DNA from: Sphingomonas taxi
Lineage (GTDB): Bacteria > Pseudomonadota > Alphaproteobacteria > Sphingomonadales > Sphingomonadaceae
NCBI RefSeq assembly: GCF_000764535.1
Contig: NZ_CP009571.1
Coordinates: 1,240,001 to 1,304,000, forward strand
Length of the DNA stretch: 64,000 nucleotides
Reading direction: 5' to 3'
Numbering within the stretch: the first letter of the stretch is position 1; the number at the start of each line of letters is the position of its first letter. The notes under the pieces are model-generated. The model ran no database searches. It was not told the DNA's origin and saw nothing but the letters and a program-made list of their open reading frames with translations. Position numbers and translations under genes: made by a program. Positions 9,040 through 17,871 of this stretch are shown in pieces.

Positions 9040-11583
9040 TCAAAACAGCTTGCGCACCGACAGCTTCACGATCCGGCCATAGGGATCGAGGAACGCCGGC
9101 TGGAAGCGATAGGGCGTCACGCCATTGCGGTCGCGCACCGCGATCCGGTCGTTGAGGATGTTGTTCACCTGGAGCTGGAAGCTGAGGCTCTTCGCCCAGG
9201 TCGCCTTGGTCAGTTTCTCCGCGTCGATCGTACTGTAGAGCGCGAGGAAGGTCCGCGCCGAGAAGCGCAGGTCCGATGCCGCGATCGTGCTGCGGACGCG
9301 CGTCGGCGCCTGCCACATGCCGAAGATGCCGCCCTGAACCGGACCGTAGGACCCACCGAACGATCCCTGCGCCTCGTAGCGTGACCGGCCGCCATTGCCG
9401 CTGATCGACTGGCCGTCGAGCAGATCGAGCGTCGGCTGACCGGGCTGCGCCAGCAGCCGGTCGTCGATCCGCGCCGTCATGGTGACGAAGGCATAGAGCG
9501 ACGGCCGCGGCTTGGGTGGTGGCGGTGGCGGCGCGTCCTTGGCCGGCGGCGTGGCGGGCGGTTTCGGCTCCGGGCCGATCATCGTCCAGAGCGACATCTT
9601 GCCCTGGATCTTGCGTTCGCGTTCGCGCGCCAGATTGACCGGGCGGACGTCGACGCTGGTCAATTGCCCGGCCGCATCGCGGACGAACCGGTCCGGAAAC
9701 GCCGATTGCAGCGCCACCGTCACCGCCTGCAGATAGCCGATCTGGCCGTCGATCCGCGTCGCGATATAGTCGAGGTTGAAGCGCAGCTCCTTGCCCTTGA
9801 TCGGTTGCCACGCCAGCCCGGCGGTATCGACCTGCCGCCGCTCCGGCCCCAGCGCGGGATTGCCGCCCGCGGTCACCGCGACGAGGCCGCTGGTGCCGGT
9901 GACGAAATCGAAGAACGGCGCATTGGGAACGATGACCACCGGGTTGGTCAGCAACGCGATATCGGGTGCCGTCTGGCTGACGTTGGTCGAGACGGAGACC
10001 TGCAACGGCGCGACCGGCGTCCAGATCAGGCCGAGATTGCGGCTCGCGAGGCTGCCGTAATCGGACACCGCCGACACGCCGAGCGATGCATTGGCGGAAA
10101 GCGACCCGATCGCATCGAGCACGCCGCGGCTCGCCGAGGCGATCGGCAGGTCGAGCGCGACGCTACCGCTCTTGATCACCCGACGCAGGTCGAGCAGCGC
10201 CGCCGGCGTGTCGGTCGCGACGCCGCCGCTGGACGAACGGGCGAAATCGCCGGTCAGCGTCATCTGCGCATCGCCCGCGGGCAGCGCCAGCAACGGCCCG
10301 ACCACGGTCGCCTTGCCAACCAGCGTCTGCACCACCGTGCGGCTGCGGCTGACCAGCCGGTCGACGACGGCATTCGCGCCGAGCGGCTGGAACGGATCGG
10401 CGCCGGCGTCGATCGCCGCCTGGATCGCGTCGGTCGCGATGCCGCGATCGACCGCGGCGGTGGTCCGCGCCCGATCGTAGCTGCCGGTCACCGTCCAGAT
10501 CCACCGCTTCAGACTGCCCTGCACGGTGCTGCCGGCATGAAGCGAGAGCGCCTGCGTCCGCTGACGCAGCGTCCCCGCCTCCGGCAGATAGCGATAGAGC
10601 AGCACGTCGGTGGCGAAGGGCGACGCCGGATTGCCGGCAGGTACCCGCAGCACCGCGGTCGGCAGGCCCGCCAGCCCGACGCCGCGCTGCGCCTCCATCG
10701 TCAGGTTGAGCGATGCGGTCACCGTCTTGCCGATCGGCACCGACTGCGTGCCGTCGACCCGCAACTGATCGCGGCTCGCGAGCGACTGATAGGGCGCCAG
10801 ATCGGTGACCCGGGGAACCCCCGCGGCGTAACCGGCGAGCGTGCCGCGCGCGACGGAATCTCCCGGCACCGCCGCCGCGGTCACCGCCCTGCCCGCCAGC
10901 GCATCGAGCGCCGGATCGATCGCACCGCCGCCGTTGCCGGTGACGTTGCCGGTCAGGTCGAACAGGTTGCTCGCATCCGGCACCGTCGACCGCCGCGCCC
11001 CGGACAATGGGTCCTGCCGGTCGTAGTTGATCGTCACCGAGGTGCGGCGCGCATCGTCGAGCCGCGTCGAGCCGAGTTCGAGCGCGGCGGTGCTCGCGCC
11101 GCCATCGGTGGTGGTGCCCGCGCCCTCCTCCACCGCGAGCGAGCGAAAATGCTTCTTGGTGATGAAGTTGGTCACCCGCACCGTCGGCGGAAAGCCGAAC
11201 CGCGCCGATTCCTGCTCGGGCAGGATCTCGGTCCGCTCGATCGCCTCGGGCGGCAGCGTCCGCAGCTCGCCATAGCCAGAAATCCGCCGGCCGTTGAGCA
11301 GGAACACCGGATCGGCGCCGCTGTTCGAGGTGGTCAGCGGCTTGAGCAATTTGAGGATGTCGTCGATCCGCGTCGCGCCCAGCGCCTTGAGCGCCTGCGC
11401 GTCGAGCACCGCGACCGGCGCAGCATCGCCGATCACCGACCCGCGCAGCCGTTCGCCGGTGATGACGATGTCCTGCGGCGTATCGTTTCGGGTTGCCGGC
11501 GCCGCAGCCTCCTGCGCCTGTACGGCCGGGGCGGTCGCCAATAGCGCCACGCCGGCGAGCCGATATCCTCTCCCGACCGCCAT
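9040..11583 (-). CDS. TonB-dependent receptor-like outer-membrane protein
   Basis: From the ATG at 11583 this is an 847-aa protein. The N-terminus is a signal peptide (RLAGVALLATAPAVQAQ). A plug domain follows (DIVITGERLRGSVIGDAAPV, then LNGRRISGYGELRTLPPEAI) and then a long region of alternating residues consistent with a 22-strand barrel. The C-terminus, GRIVKLSVRKLF, ends in the aromatic residue expected for Bam-mediated insertion. Such receptors import siderophores, sugars or other scarce substrates using TonB energy. No ligand can be assigned. A Pro/Lys-rich stretch lies at about residues 672-694. A longer open frame to 11652 would need a TTG start ahead of the signal peptide, so 11583 is preferred. 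Nine G residues lie immediately before the ATG. No transport partners adjoin it. Confidence 0.88.
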   Translation of the reverse strand: MAVGRGYRLAGVALLATAPAVQAQEAAAPATRNDTPQDIVITGERLRGSVIGDAAPVAVLDAQALKALGATRIDDILKLLKPLTTSNSGADPVFLLNGRRISGYGELRTLPPEAIERTEILPEQESARFGFPPTVRVTNFITKKHFRSLAVEEGAGTTTDGGASTAALELGSTRLDDARRTSVTINYDRQDPLSGARRSTVPDASNLFDLTGNVTGNGGGAIDPALDALAGRAVTAAAVPGDSVARGTLAGYAAGVPRVTDLAPYQSLASRDQLRVDGTQSVPIGKTVTASLNLTMEAQRGVGLAGLPTAVLRVPAGNPASPFATDVLLYRYLPEAGTLRQRTQALSLHAGSTVQGSLKRWIWTVTGSYDRARTTAAVDRGIATDAIQAAIDAGADPFQPLGANAVVDRLVSRSRTVVQTLVGKATVVGPLLALPAGDAQMTLTGDFARSSSGGVATDTPAALLDLRRVIKSGSVALDLPIASASRGVLDAIGSLSANASLGVSAVSDYGSLASRNLGLIWTPVAPLQVSVSTNVSQTAPDIALLTNPVVIVPNAPFFDFVTGTSGLVAVTAGGNPALGPERRQVDTAGLAWQPIKGKELRFNLDYIATRIDGQIGYLQAVTVALQSAFPDRFVRDAAGQLTSVDVRPVNLARERERKIQGKMSLWTMIGPEPKPPATPPAKDAPPPPPPKPRPSLYAFVTMTARIDDRLLAQPGQPTLDLLDGQSISGNGGRSRYEAQGSFGGSYGPVQGGIFGMWQAPTRVRSTIAASDLRFSARTFLALYSTIDAEKLTKATWAKSLSFQLQVNNILNDRIAVRDRNGVTPYRFQPAFLDPYGRIVKLSVRKLF

Positions 11584-11717
11584 CCCCCCCCCGACCTTCC
11601 CCGCCGCCCGCGTCGAAAGACGAAGACTATGGAGCGAAAGACGAGGTGACAAATCGATTGTGCGATCGTCTTGTTCGCGCAGGACAGTTCAGCGCCGAAA
11701 CTTGACGATATCGGCGA

Positions 11718-12047
11718 TTATCCGCGGTAGAACACCAACGCGACTACGACGATCAGCAGCGATACGATCAGCAGCACCGGCACGCGCCGCGCCCTACGGC
11801 CTGCCGCGGCGGCCTCGTAGGCATCCATGTCGAAATAGAAGCGCCCCGCAGCCGGCATGCGGATCGACCCATCGGCGATCATCGCCGCGAACGCCTTCGC
11901 CTCGCGGCCCGCGGCGGGGGTGAAGGGCATCGCATCCGACGCGGTCACCGCCCGCGCCTCGACGAAGCGCGGCGCGATCGTGCCGTGGACCAGATAGCGG
12001 TCGCGCACCGTGCCGCGTGGCTCGACGCGGGTCAGCCGGCCGCTCAT
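11718..12047 (-). CDS. Small C-terminal-anchored membrane protein, uncharacterised
   Basis: This 109-aa protein of no recognised family has a soluble N-terminal part followed by a single hydrophobic helix (VPVLLIVSLLIVVVALVFY) at the extreme C-terminus, as in tail-anchored proteins. The ATG overlaps the stop of the RNase R gene as ATGA, so the two are translationally coupled. That coupling is the main evidence that this is a real gene. A role linked to RNase R or to membrane stress is possible, but nothing in the sequence shows it. Confidence 0.7.
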   Translation of the reverse strand: MSGRLTRVEPRGTVRDRYLVHGTIAPRFVEARAVTASDAMPFTPAAGREAKAFAAMIADGSIRMPAAGRFYFDMDAYEAAAAGRRARRVPVLLIVSLLIVVVALVFYRG

Positions 12048-14263
12048 CGCCGCTTGCCCTGGTGGCGGACGTTCGCCGGGCGGCCGCGATGCTTGATGAC
12101 GCGATCCTTGCGCCCCGACCCGACGTGCCGCGGTCCGGGTGCCGCGCCCTTGCCGCCGGGCAGTTCGAAGCGCAGCGCGCCCGACACCGGATTCGCCTCC
12201 GCCAGCCGCAGGTCGATACGCTGGCCGAGCGTATATTCCTCGCCGGTCTGCTCGCCGATCAATTTGCGTGCCGCCTCGTCGAAACGGAAATATTCGCCGC
12301 CCAGATCGCGCACCGGCATCAGCCCGTCGCCACCGATCCCCTCGACGGTGGCGAAGAAGCCGTAATTCTGCACGCCGGTGATCCGCGCCGACAGCGTCTC
12401 GCCGACCTTCTCGGCGAGATAGGCGGCGACATAGCGGTCGATCGTGTCGCGCTCGGCCTCCATCGCACGGCGTTCGAGGCCGCTGATCGTCTCGCCGATG
12501 ACGTCCATCGCCGCCGCGTCGGTCTGGCCCAGCCCGCCCTCGCCGAGCCGATAGGCGGACACCAAAGACCGGTGGACGAGCAGATCCGCATAGCGCCGGA
12601 TCGGCGAGGTGAAATGCGCATAGGAACCGAGCGACAGGCCGAAATGCCCCTGATTGGCCGGGGCGTAATAGGCCTGCGTCTGGGTGCGCAGCACCTGTTC
12701 CATCACCTGCGGCCGGAAATCGGCGTCGCCGACGCGGTCGAGCACGTGGTTGAACGTCGCCGGGCGGATCACCTGCCCGAGTGCCAGCGGCACGTCGAAC
12801 GTCTCCAGATAGTCTTTGAGCGCGACCAGCTTCTCGCGGCTCGGTGGTTCATGGACGCGATACATCACCGGTGCCTTCTTCGCCTCCAGCGCCTTGGCGG
12901 CGGCGACGTTGGCGGCGATCATATAATCCTCGATCAGCCGGTGTGCGTCGAGCCGTTCGCGCGGCGCCACCGACATGATCCGCCCCATCTCGTCGAGCAC
13001 CACCCGCCGCTCGGGCAGGTCGAGATCGAGCGGCTCGCGCGCATCCCGCGCCTTGGCGAGCGCACGCCAGCAGGCCCAGAGCGGCGTCAGCACGTCGATC
13101 ATCCGCCCCTCGCCGGCGTCGATCATCGCCTGCGCATCCTCATACGCCAGGTTCGCCGCGATCCGCACCCGCGCGCGCGTGAAGCGCCAGCTCTTGAGCG
13201 CGCCCGACTTGCCGACCTGCAAATGGCAGACCAGCGCCGCGCGATCCTCGCCCTCCTTGAGCGAACAGACTTCGGCGGACAGGATCTCGGGCAGCATCGG
13301 CACGACGCGGTCGGGGAAATAGACCGAATTGCCGCGCCGCCGCGCCTCGCGATCGATCTCGGACCCCGGCCGCACGTAGAAACTGACGTCGGCGATCGCC
13401 ACCACCGCCTGCCAGCCGCCGGCATTGGCGGGATCGTCGTCGGGCGCCGCCCAGACCGCATCGTCATGATCGCGCGCATCCGCCGGATCGATCGCGACGA
13501 TCGGCAGATGCGTCAGATCCTCGCGATCGTCGCCGAGCGGCTGCTGCGACACGCGCGCCGCCTCGTCGAGCGTATCGCCGGTGAACACGTCGGGGATGCC
13601 GAGCTTGTGGATCGCGATCAGCGAGAAGCTGCGCGGCGCGAACGGATCACCCAGCCGCTGGACGACGCGCACGCTGATCCGCGGCGGCCGGCCGGTCATC
13701 TCCGTCATCACCAGATCGCCCGCCTCGGCGCCGCCGGTGTCGGAGACGGGAAATTCGCGCCGGTCCTTCTTCTCGACCCCGGTCAGCCAGAACCGCTCCC
13801 CCTCGCGGCGCAGCACGCCGAGCACCTGTTCGGACGCCTTGGCGAGCACCTTCATCGGATGCGCGATCCAGCCGTTCCCGGCCTCCTCGGTCCGCGCGAG
13901 GATGCGCTCGCCGATCCCCAGCGCGCCCCGCTTGCGTTCGCGGACGCGCAGCCGCGGCGGCGGCGTTTCCGCCTCCCAGCGATCGGGCACCGCCCAGACG
14001 TTGCCGCCGTCGTCGACGTCGGCGACGCGCAGCACCGTGACCTTGGGCAGGCCGCCCATCTTGTGGAAGGCGCGGCCGGGGGCGCCGTCGATCAGCCCCT
14101 CGTCGGCCATGTCCTTGAGCATCGCCTTCAGCGCGATCTTCTCCTGCGCGGTCAGGCCGAACGCCTTGGCGATCTCGCGCTTGCCGGCGGGAACGTCCGA
14201 GGTTTCGATGAACTGGAGGATCTGCGCCTGCGTCGGCAGGCCGGGTCTGGTCTTGTTTTTCAC
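12044..14263 (-). CDS. rnr: Ribonuclease R (RNB-family 3'-5' exoribonuclease)
   Basis: This protein of about 739 aa degrades structured RNA processively from the 3' end in mRNA and rRNA turnover. Domains run as a N-terminal helix-turn-helix-like segment (AGKREIAKAFGL), cold-shock domains, the RNB catalytic domain (IDPADARDHDDAVWA, with the Mg-binding aspartates, and YAHFTSPIRRYADLLVHR) and a C-terminal S1 domain (GVQNYGFFATVEGIGGDGLM). A basic tail (GRKDRVIKHRGRPANVRHQ) follows. The GTG at 14263 gives the usual N-terminus. A longer frame to 14305 starts only with TTG. The stop overlaps the start of a small membrane-protein gene. Confidence 0.96.
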   Translation of the reverse strand: MKNKTRPGLPTQAQILQFIETSDVPAGKREIAKAFGLTAQEKIALKAMLKDMADEGLIDGAPGRAFHKMGGLPKVTVLRVADVDDGGNVWAVPDRWEAETPPPRLRVRERKRGALGIGERILARTEEAGNGWIAHPMKVLAKASEQVLGVLRREGERFWLTGVEKKDRREFPVSDTGGAEAGDLVMTEMTGRPPRISVRVVQRLGDPFAPRSFSLIAIHKLGIPDVFTGDTLDEAARVSQQPLGDDREDLTHLPIVAIDPADARDHDDAVWAAPDDDPANAGGWQAVVAIADVSFYVRPGSEIDREARRRGNSVYFPDRVVPMLPEILSAEVCSLKEGEDRAALVCHLQVGKSGALKSWRFTRARVRIAANLAYEDAQAMIDAGEGRMIDVLTPLWACWRALAKARDAREPLDLDLPERRVVLDEMGRIMSVAPRERLDAHRLIEDYMIAANVAAAKALEAKKAPVMYRVHEPPSREKLVALKDYLETFDVPLALGQVIRPATFNHVLDRVGDADFRPQVMEQVLRTQTQAYYAPANQGHFGLSLGSYAHFTSPIRRYADLLVHRSLVSAYRLGEGGLGQTDAAAMDVIGETISGLERRAMEAERDTIDRYVAAYLAEKVGETLSARITGVQNYGFFATVEGIGGDGLMPVRDLGGEYFRFDEAARKLIGEQTGEEYTLGQRIDLRLAEANPVSGALRFELPGGKGAAPGPRHVGSGRKDRVIKHRGRPANVRHQGKRR

Positions 14264-14342
14264 AGACCAGAGATAGGGACTGCACCCGCCGCCGTCATGC
14301 CCCAACTTTGCGCGGACGCGCCGGAGGGTCTACAGGCGCACG

Positions 14343-15281
14343 ATGCCGCCGATCCGCGTTTGTGCGCTCTACCGCTTCACCCCCTTCCCCGACCCCGCGG
14401 CCTTGCAGGCGCCGCTGCTCGCCGCCTGCGAGGCCGCCGGCGTGCGCGGCACGTTGCTGCTCGCGCGCGAGGGGATCAACGGCACGATCGCCGGGCCGGA
14501 TGCGGGGATGGAGGTGGTGCTGACGCATATCCGCGCGCTGCCCGGCTGCGCGACGCTCGACGTCAAGGAAGCGCGCGCCGACGCGATGCCGTTCCACCGC
14601 ACCAAGGTGCGGCTCAAGCGCGAGATCGTGACGATGGGCGAACCCGCGATCGACCCGCTCGACGCCGGCCATTACGTCGATCCGGCCGAATGGAACGCGC
14701 TGATCGCCGATCCCGCGACCCTGGTGATCGACACGCGCAACGATTACGAGGTGGCGGTCGGCAGCTTCGCCGGTGCGGTCGATCCGCAGACGCGCACCTT
14801 CCGCGAATTCCCGGCGTGGTTCCGCGAACATCGCGACGAACTGCTCGCCGGCACGAAGCAGGTCGCGATGTTCTGCACCGGCGGCATCCGCTGCGAGAAG
14901 GCGACCGCCTTCCTCAAGGCCGAGGGCGTCGACGACGTCTTCCACCTCAAGGGCGGCATCCTACGATATCTCGAGGACGTGCCGGCGGAAGAGAGCCGCT
15001 GGCAGGGCGAATGTTTCGTCTTCGACGAACGCGTCGCGGTCGGTCACGGCCTGACGCCGGGCACCCACGGCCTGTGCCGCGCCTGCCGGATGCCGGTGTC
15101 GCCAGCCGACCGCGCCTCGCCGCTGTTCGAAGAGGGCGTCAGCTGCCCACGCTGCCACGCCGCGCGCAGCGAAATGGATCGCGCCCGCTATGCCGAACGG
15201 CACCGCCAGGCGCTGCTCGCCGAGGCGCGCGGCGAGGCGCATGTCGGCCGGCGGTACGAAGAGGACGCCTCTCCTTCCTGA
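14343..15281 (+). CDS. trhO: tRNA uridine(34) hydroxylase / rhodanese-like TrhO
   Basis: This 312-aa protein of the YceA/UPF0176 family performs oxygen-dependent 5-hydroxylation of uridine 34 in tRNA. The N-terminal acylphosphatase-like domain ([20 protein letters not shown]) is followed by a rhodanese domain at about residues 125-220. Its catalytic cysteine is in [15 protein letters not shown]. The C-terminus carries two CxxC pairs (GLCRACRMP and SCPRCHAAR) that could bind a metal. It is divergent from the RNase R gene and convergent with proS, with repeat copy 2 downstream. Length is typical. Confidence 0.95.
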   Translation: MPPIRVCALYRFTPFPDPAALQAPLLAACEAAGVRGTLLLAREGINGTIAGPDAGMEVVLTHIRALPGCATLDVKEARADAMPFHRTKVRLKREIVTMGEPAIDPLDAGHYVDPAEWNALIADPATLVIDTRNDYEVAVGSFAGAVDPQTRTFREFPAWFREHRDELLAGTKQVAMFCTGGIRCEKATAFLKAEGVDDVFHLKGGILRYLEDVPAEESRWQGECFVFDERVAVGHGLTPGTHGLCRACRMPVSPADRASPLFEEGVSCPRCHAARSEMDRARYAERHRQALLAEARGEAHVGRRYEEDASPS

Positions 15282-15374
15282 AGTCAGCGGCCGGGGTGTC
15301 CCGCGTTAGAGATGCGTCTCACGACCGTGCGTCGCACCGTCGCATGTCGCTCCCCCGCTCGCCAAGCATACTCC

Positions 15375-15479
15375 GTCACCCCGGACTCGTTCCGGGGTCC
15401 ACGCCGCGGCGAGGAGACTAGCTTGAGGGGAAACCATCCTCTTGCGGCTCGGTGGACCCCGGAACAAGTCCGGGGTGAC
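15375..15479. repeat. Palindromic intergenic repeat, family A (copy 2)
   Basis: The arms are GTCACCCCGGACTCGTTCC and the complementary right arm ending CCGGGGTGAC. It lies between the convergent trhO and proS genes, where its hairpin could act as a two-way transcription stop. The rest of this 275-bp gap holds only a small CCTCCC/GGAGGG hairpin near 15520. Confidence 0.9.
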
Positions 15480-15556
15480 GAGCTTTTGGACGAGCCCGAT
15501 CGAGCCTCATCCTCCCGCCCCTCCTCTAGGAGGGCTGAACGGCTTACCGAGACGCC

Positions 15557-17086
15557 TCAATAGCTCCGTGCGAGCAGCACCCGTTCGACCGCCGGTTCTC
15601 CAGTGAACACGCAGGCGCCATCCGCCACCGCCGCATCGGACGGCGCGTTGCGGATCGTCAGCTTGAGCGCCTTCAGCCGCTCGACCACCGCGTCAAGCGC
15701 CGCGCCGGTCGGCCGCGCCCATTGCACCTCGACCCAGCCGGGATTCTTCACGCCCTCGGCGAAATGCGCCTCGACCGCAGCAAAGTCCCCCGCCGGCACG
15801 ATCGCCGCCTGCATCCGCGCCCGCGCCTCGTCGTGCAGCGCCTGCTGGATCGCGGCGAGCAGCGCCGGCGCCTCCGCTTCGAAATCGCCGCGCGCCATCA
15901 CCTGGCTATCGAGCTTGCCGTCCTCGCGATACAGCCGGTCGCGGCGGATCACCGAGACGTTGCCGCCCGCCATGTCGCGCCCGCCGATCTCGATGACGAT
16001 CGGCGCGCCCTTCTTCACCCAGCCCCAGCGCTTGGTCGCCGCCTTGGCCGGCTTGAGGTCGAGCAATGCGCGCACCGGCTCGCCGAGCGCGGACAGGCCG
16101 GCGAGGTTCGACTGGATGTCCTTGGCATAGGCGATCAGCGCCTCGTCCTCGGGCTGATCGCGCAGCATCGGCACGATCACGATCTGCCACGGCGCGATCC
16201 GCGGCGGCACGCGCAGGCCGTCGTCGTCGCCATGCACCATGATGACGCCGCCGATCATCCGCGTGCTGACCCCCCAGCTCGTCGTATTGGCCAGTTCCAG
16301 CTCACCGCTGGCGTTCTGGAAGCGGATGTTCTGCGCGTGCGCGAAATTGGTGCCGAGGAAATGGCTGGTCCCCGCCTGCAACGCCTTGCCATCCTGCATC
16401 ATCGCCTCGATGCTGTAGGTCGCGACCGCGCCGGGGAAGCGCTCGTTCTCGGGCTTCTCGCCGGCGACCACCGGCAACGCGAGGCAGTCCTCGGCGAAGC
16501 TGCGATAGACTTCGAGCATCTTGCGCGTCTCGTCGCGCGCCTCGTCGGCAGTGGCGTGGGCGGTATGGCCCTCCTGCCAGAGGAACTCGCTGGTGCGCAG
16601 GAACATGCGCGTCCGCATCTCCCAGCGCACGACGTTCGCCCATTGGTTGATCAGCACGGGCAGGTCGCGCCACGACTGCACCCAGCGCGCGAACGCCGTG
16701 CCGATCACCGTCTCCGAGGTCGGCCGCACCACCAGCGGCTCCTCGAGCTTGGCGGCGGGATCGGGCATCAGCCCGCCCTTGCCGTCGGGGATCAGCCGAT
16801 GGTGGGTGACGACCGCCATCTCCTTGGCGAAACCCTCGACGTGTTCCGCCTCCTTCTCGAAATAGGAGAGCGGGATGAACAAAGGGAAATAGCAATTCTC
16901 ATGGCCGGTCGCCTTGATCCGGTCGTCGAGCAGCCGCTGGATCCGCTCCCAGATGCCATAGCCCCACGGGCGGATGACCATACAGCCGCGCACGCCCGAT
17001 TCCTCGGCAAGATCGGCCTCGGCAATGACGGATTGATACCAGGCGGCGAAGTCGGCGTCGCGCGTGACGGAAAGAGCGTGCTTCAT
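15557..17086 (-). CDS. proS: Prolyl-tRNA synthetase, archaeal/eukaryotic-like short form (ProS type 3)
   Basis: This 509-aa class II aminoacyl-tRNA synthetase charges tRNA-Pro. Motif 1 (RGCMVIRPWGYGIWERIQ), motif 2 (RWEMRTRMFLRTSEFLWQEG) and the proline-site TSETVIGTAF are all clear. The anticodon domain begins at about residue 285 (PWQIVIVPML). There is no editing insertion between motifs 2 and 3, and the chain ends in ARSY. The terminal tyrosine is a hallmark of the archaeal/eukaryotic-like ProRS group rather than the standard bacterial one. The ATG at 17086 gives the expected start. Confidence 0.96.
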   Translation of the reverse strand: MKHALSVTRDADFAAWYQSVIAEADLAEESGVRGCMVIRPWGYGIWERIQRLLDDRIKATGHENCYFPLFIPLSYFEKEAEHVEGFAKEMAVVTHHRLIPDGKGGLMPDPAAKLEEPLVVRPTSETVIGTAFARWVQSWRDLPVLINQWANVVRWEMRTRMFLRTSEFLWQEGHTAHATADEARDETRKMLEVYRSFAEDCLALPVVAGEKPENERFPGAVATYSIEAMMQDGKALQAGTSHFLGTNFAHAQNIRFQNASGELELANTTSWGVSTRMIGGVIMVHGDDDGLRVPPRIAPWQIVIVPMLRDQPEDEALIAYAKDIQSNLAGLSALGEPVRALLDLKPAKAATKRWGWVKKGAPIVIEIGGRDMAGGNVSVIRRDRLYREDGKLDSQVMARGDFEAEAPALLAAIQQALHDEARARMQAAIVPAGDFAAVEAHFAEGVKNPGWVEVQWARPTGAALDAVVERLKALKLTIRNAPSDAAVADGACVFTGEPAVERVLLARSY

Positions 17087-17180
17087 GGCGTGGACGCCTA
17101 GCCAAAGCGCTTCGGCGCGTCACCCCCTTCGCGCACTGGCCGCGAACCGTGATCGGCGCGACGTGGCAAGGGCTACGGAG

Positions 17181-17696
17181 TCACGACCGGACGGGGCCGG
17201 CCGCCAACATCCGCTTGCCGCGGAGATACATCTCCAGCCGCTGCACGCTGAACAGCCCTAGCGCCAGCGCCATCAGCACGTCGGTGATCGCCATTGGATC
17301 GAGCCCCGCCGGCCCCGCATAGCTCAATGCGCCGCGCGCGCTGCTGCGCACGACGATCAGCAGCACGATGAACAGCAACGCCGCCGGTGACGAGGTCTGG
17401 CCGAGCCGGTGCGTCTCCGGATCGAGCGTGATCCGCATCATCTTGCCGCGCTGCCAGCCCAGCGCCGCGCCGAGTCCGACCGCGACGAGGCAGAAGGCCC
17501 AGCCCCAGCCCTGCGGCGGAAAGCGCGTGAAGGTGAAGCCGATCACCACCGCATAGAAAGCCGGCAGGATCCAGAGATGTTCGAGCTTGAGCGGCCGCAC
17601 CCGGCTCATCCGCTTCCAGCGGATCGCCATCACCACCGCGACGACGACGAGCGGGATCGCATAGCTGATCCACCCGCCCGGTTGCTGTGCCTGCAT
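17181..17696 (-). CDS. CcdC/DUF1453-like membrane protein
   Basis: This 171-aa protein has about four or five membrane helices (WISYAIPLVVVAVVMAIRW at the N-terminus; SPAALLFIVLLIVVRSSARG in the second half). The short cytoplasmic loop RMSRVRPLKLEHLWILPAFY resembles the DUF1453/CcdC family, whose members have been linked to cytochrome c biogenesis. That family link is a tentative reading of the pattern. It sits alone between proS and the gcv operon. No catalytic residues are evident. Confidence 0.7.
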   Translation of the reverse strand: MQAQQPGGWISYAIPLVVVAVVMAIRWKRMSRVRPLKLEHLWILPAFYAVVIGFTFTRFPPQGWGWAFCLVAVGLGAALGWQRGKMMRITLDPETHRLGQTSSPAALLFIVLLIVVRSSARGALSYAGPAGLDPMAITDVLMALALGLFSVQRLEMYLRGKRMLAAGPVRS

Positions 17697-17779
17697 ATGT
17701 CCGTGTCCCCGCCCGTTACGGGACAGAAACTAAAGCCACCGACGGCATTGCGAAAGGGGGTATCCTAGCCCCAACCTCC

Positions 17780-17858
17780 GTCACCCCGGGCTCGACCCGG
17801 GGTCCCGCTACGCCCGAAGCGCGAAGGTAGCGGGACCCCGGCTCAAGGCCGGGGTGAC
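17780..17858. repeat. Palindromic repeat, family A short variant (copy 1)
   Basis: GTCACCCCGGGCTCGACCC with the inner arm GGGTCCCGCTA pairs with TAGCGGGACCCCGG and CCGGGGTGAC. At 79 bp it is shorter than the 105-bp form. A second short variant is at 26299. It follows the gcvPB stop and may end the gcv transcript. Confidence 0.85.
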
Positions 17859-17871
17859 GAGGGAGCTGCCA

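Noticed and set aside
9664..11544. 626-codon plus-strand open frame across the TonB receptor
   Set aside because: It is antisense to a well-supported receptor gene, highly Arg/His-rich and without a ribosome-binding site or homology pattern.
12017..15421. 1134-codon plus-strand open frame across rnr and trhO
   Set aside because: It is antisense to RNase R and out of frame with TrhO, of Arg/Pro-rich composition, and explained by GC bias in the third codon position.
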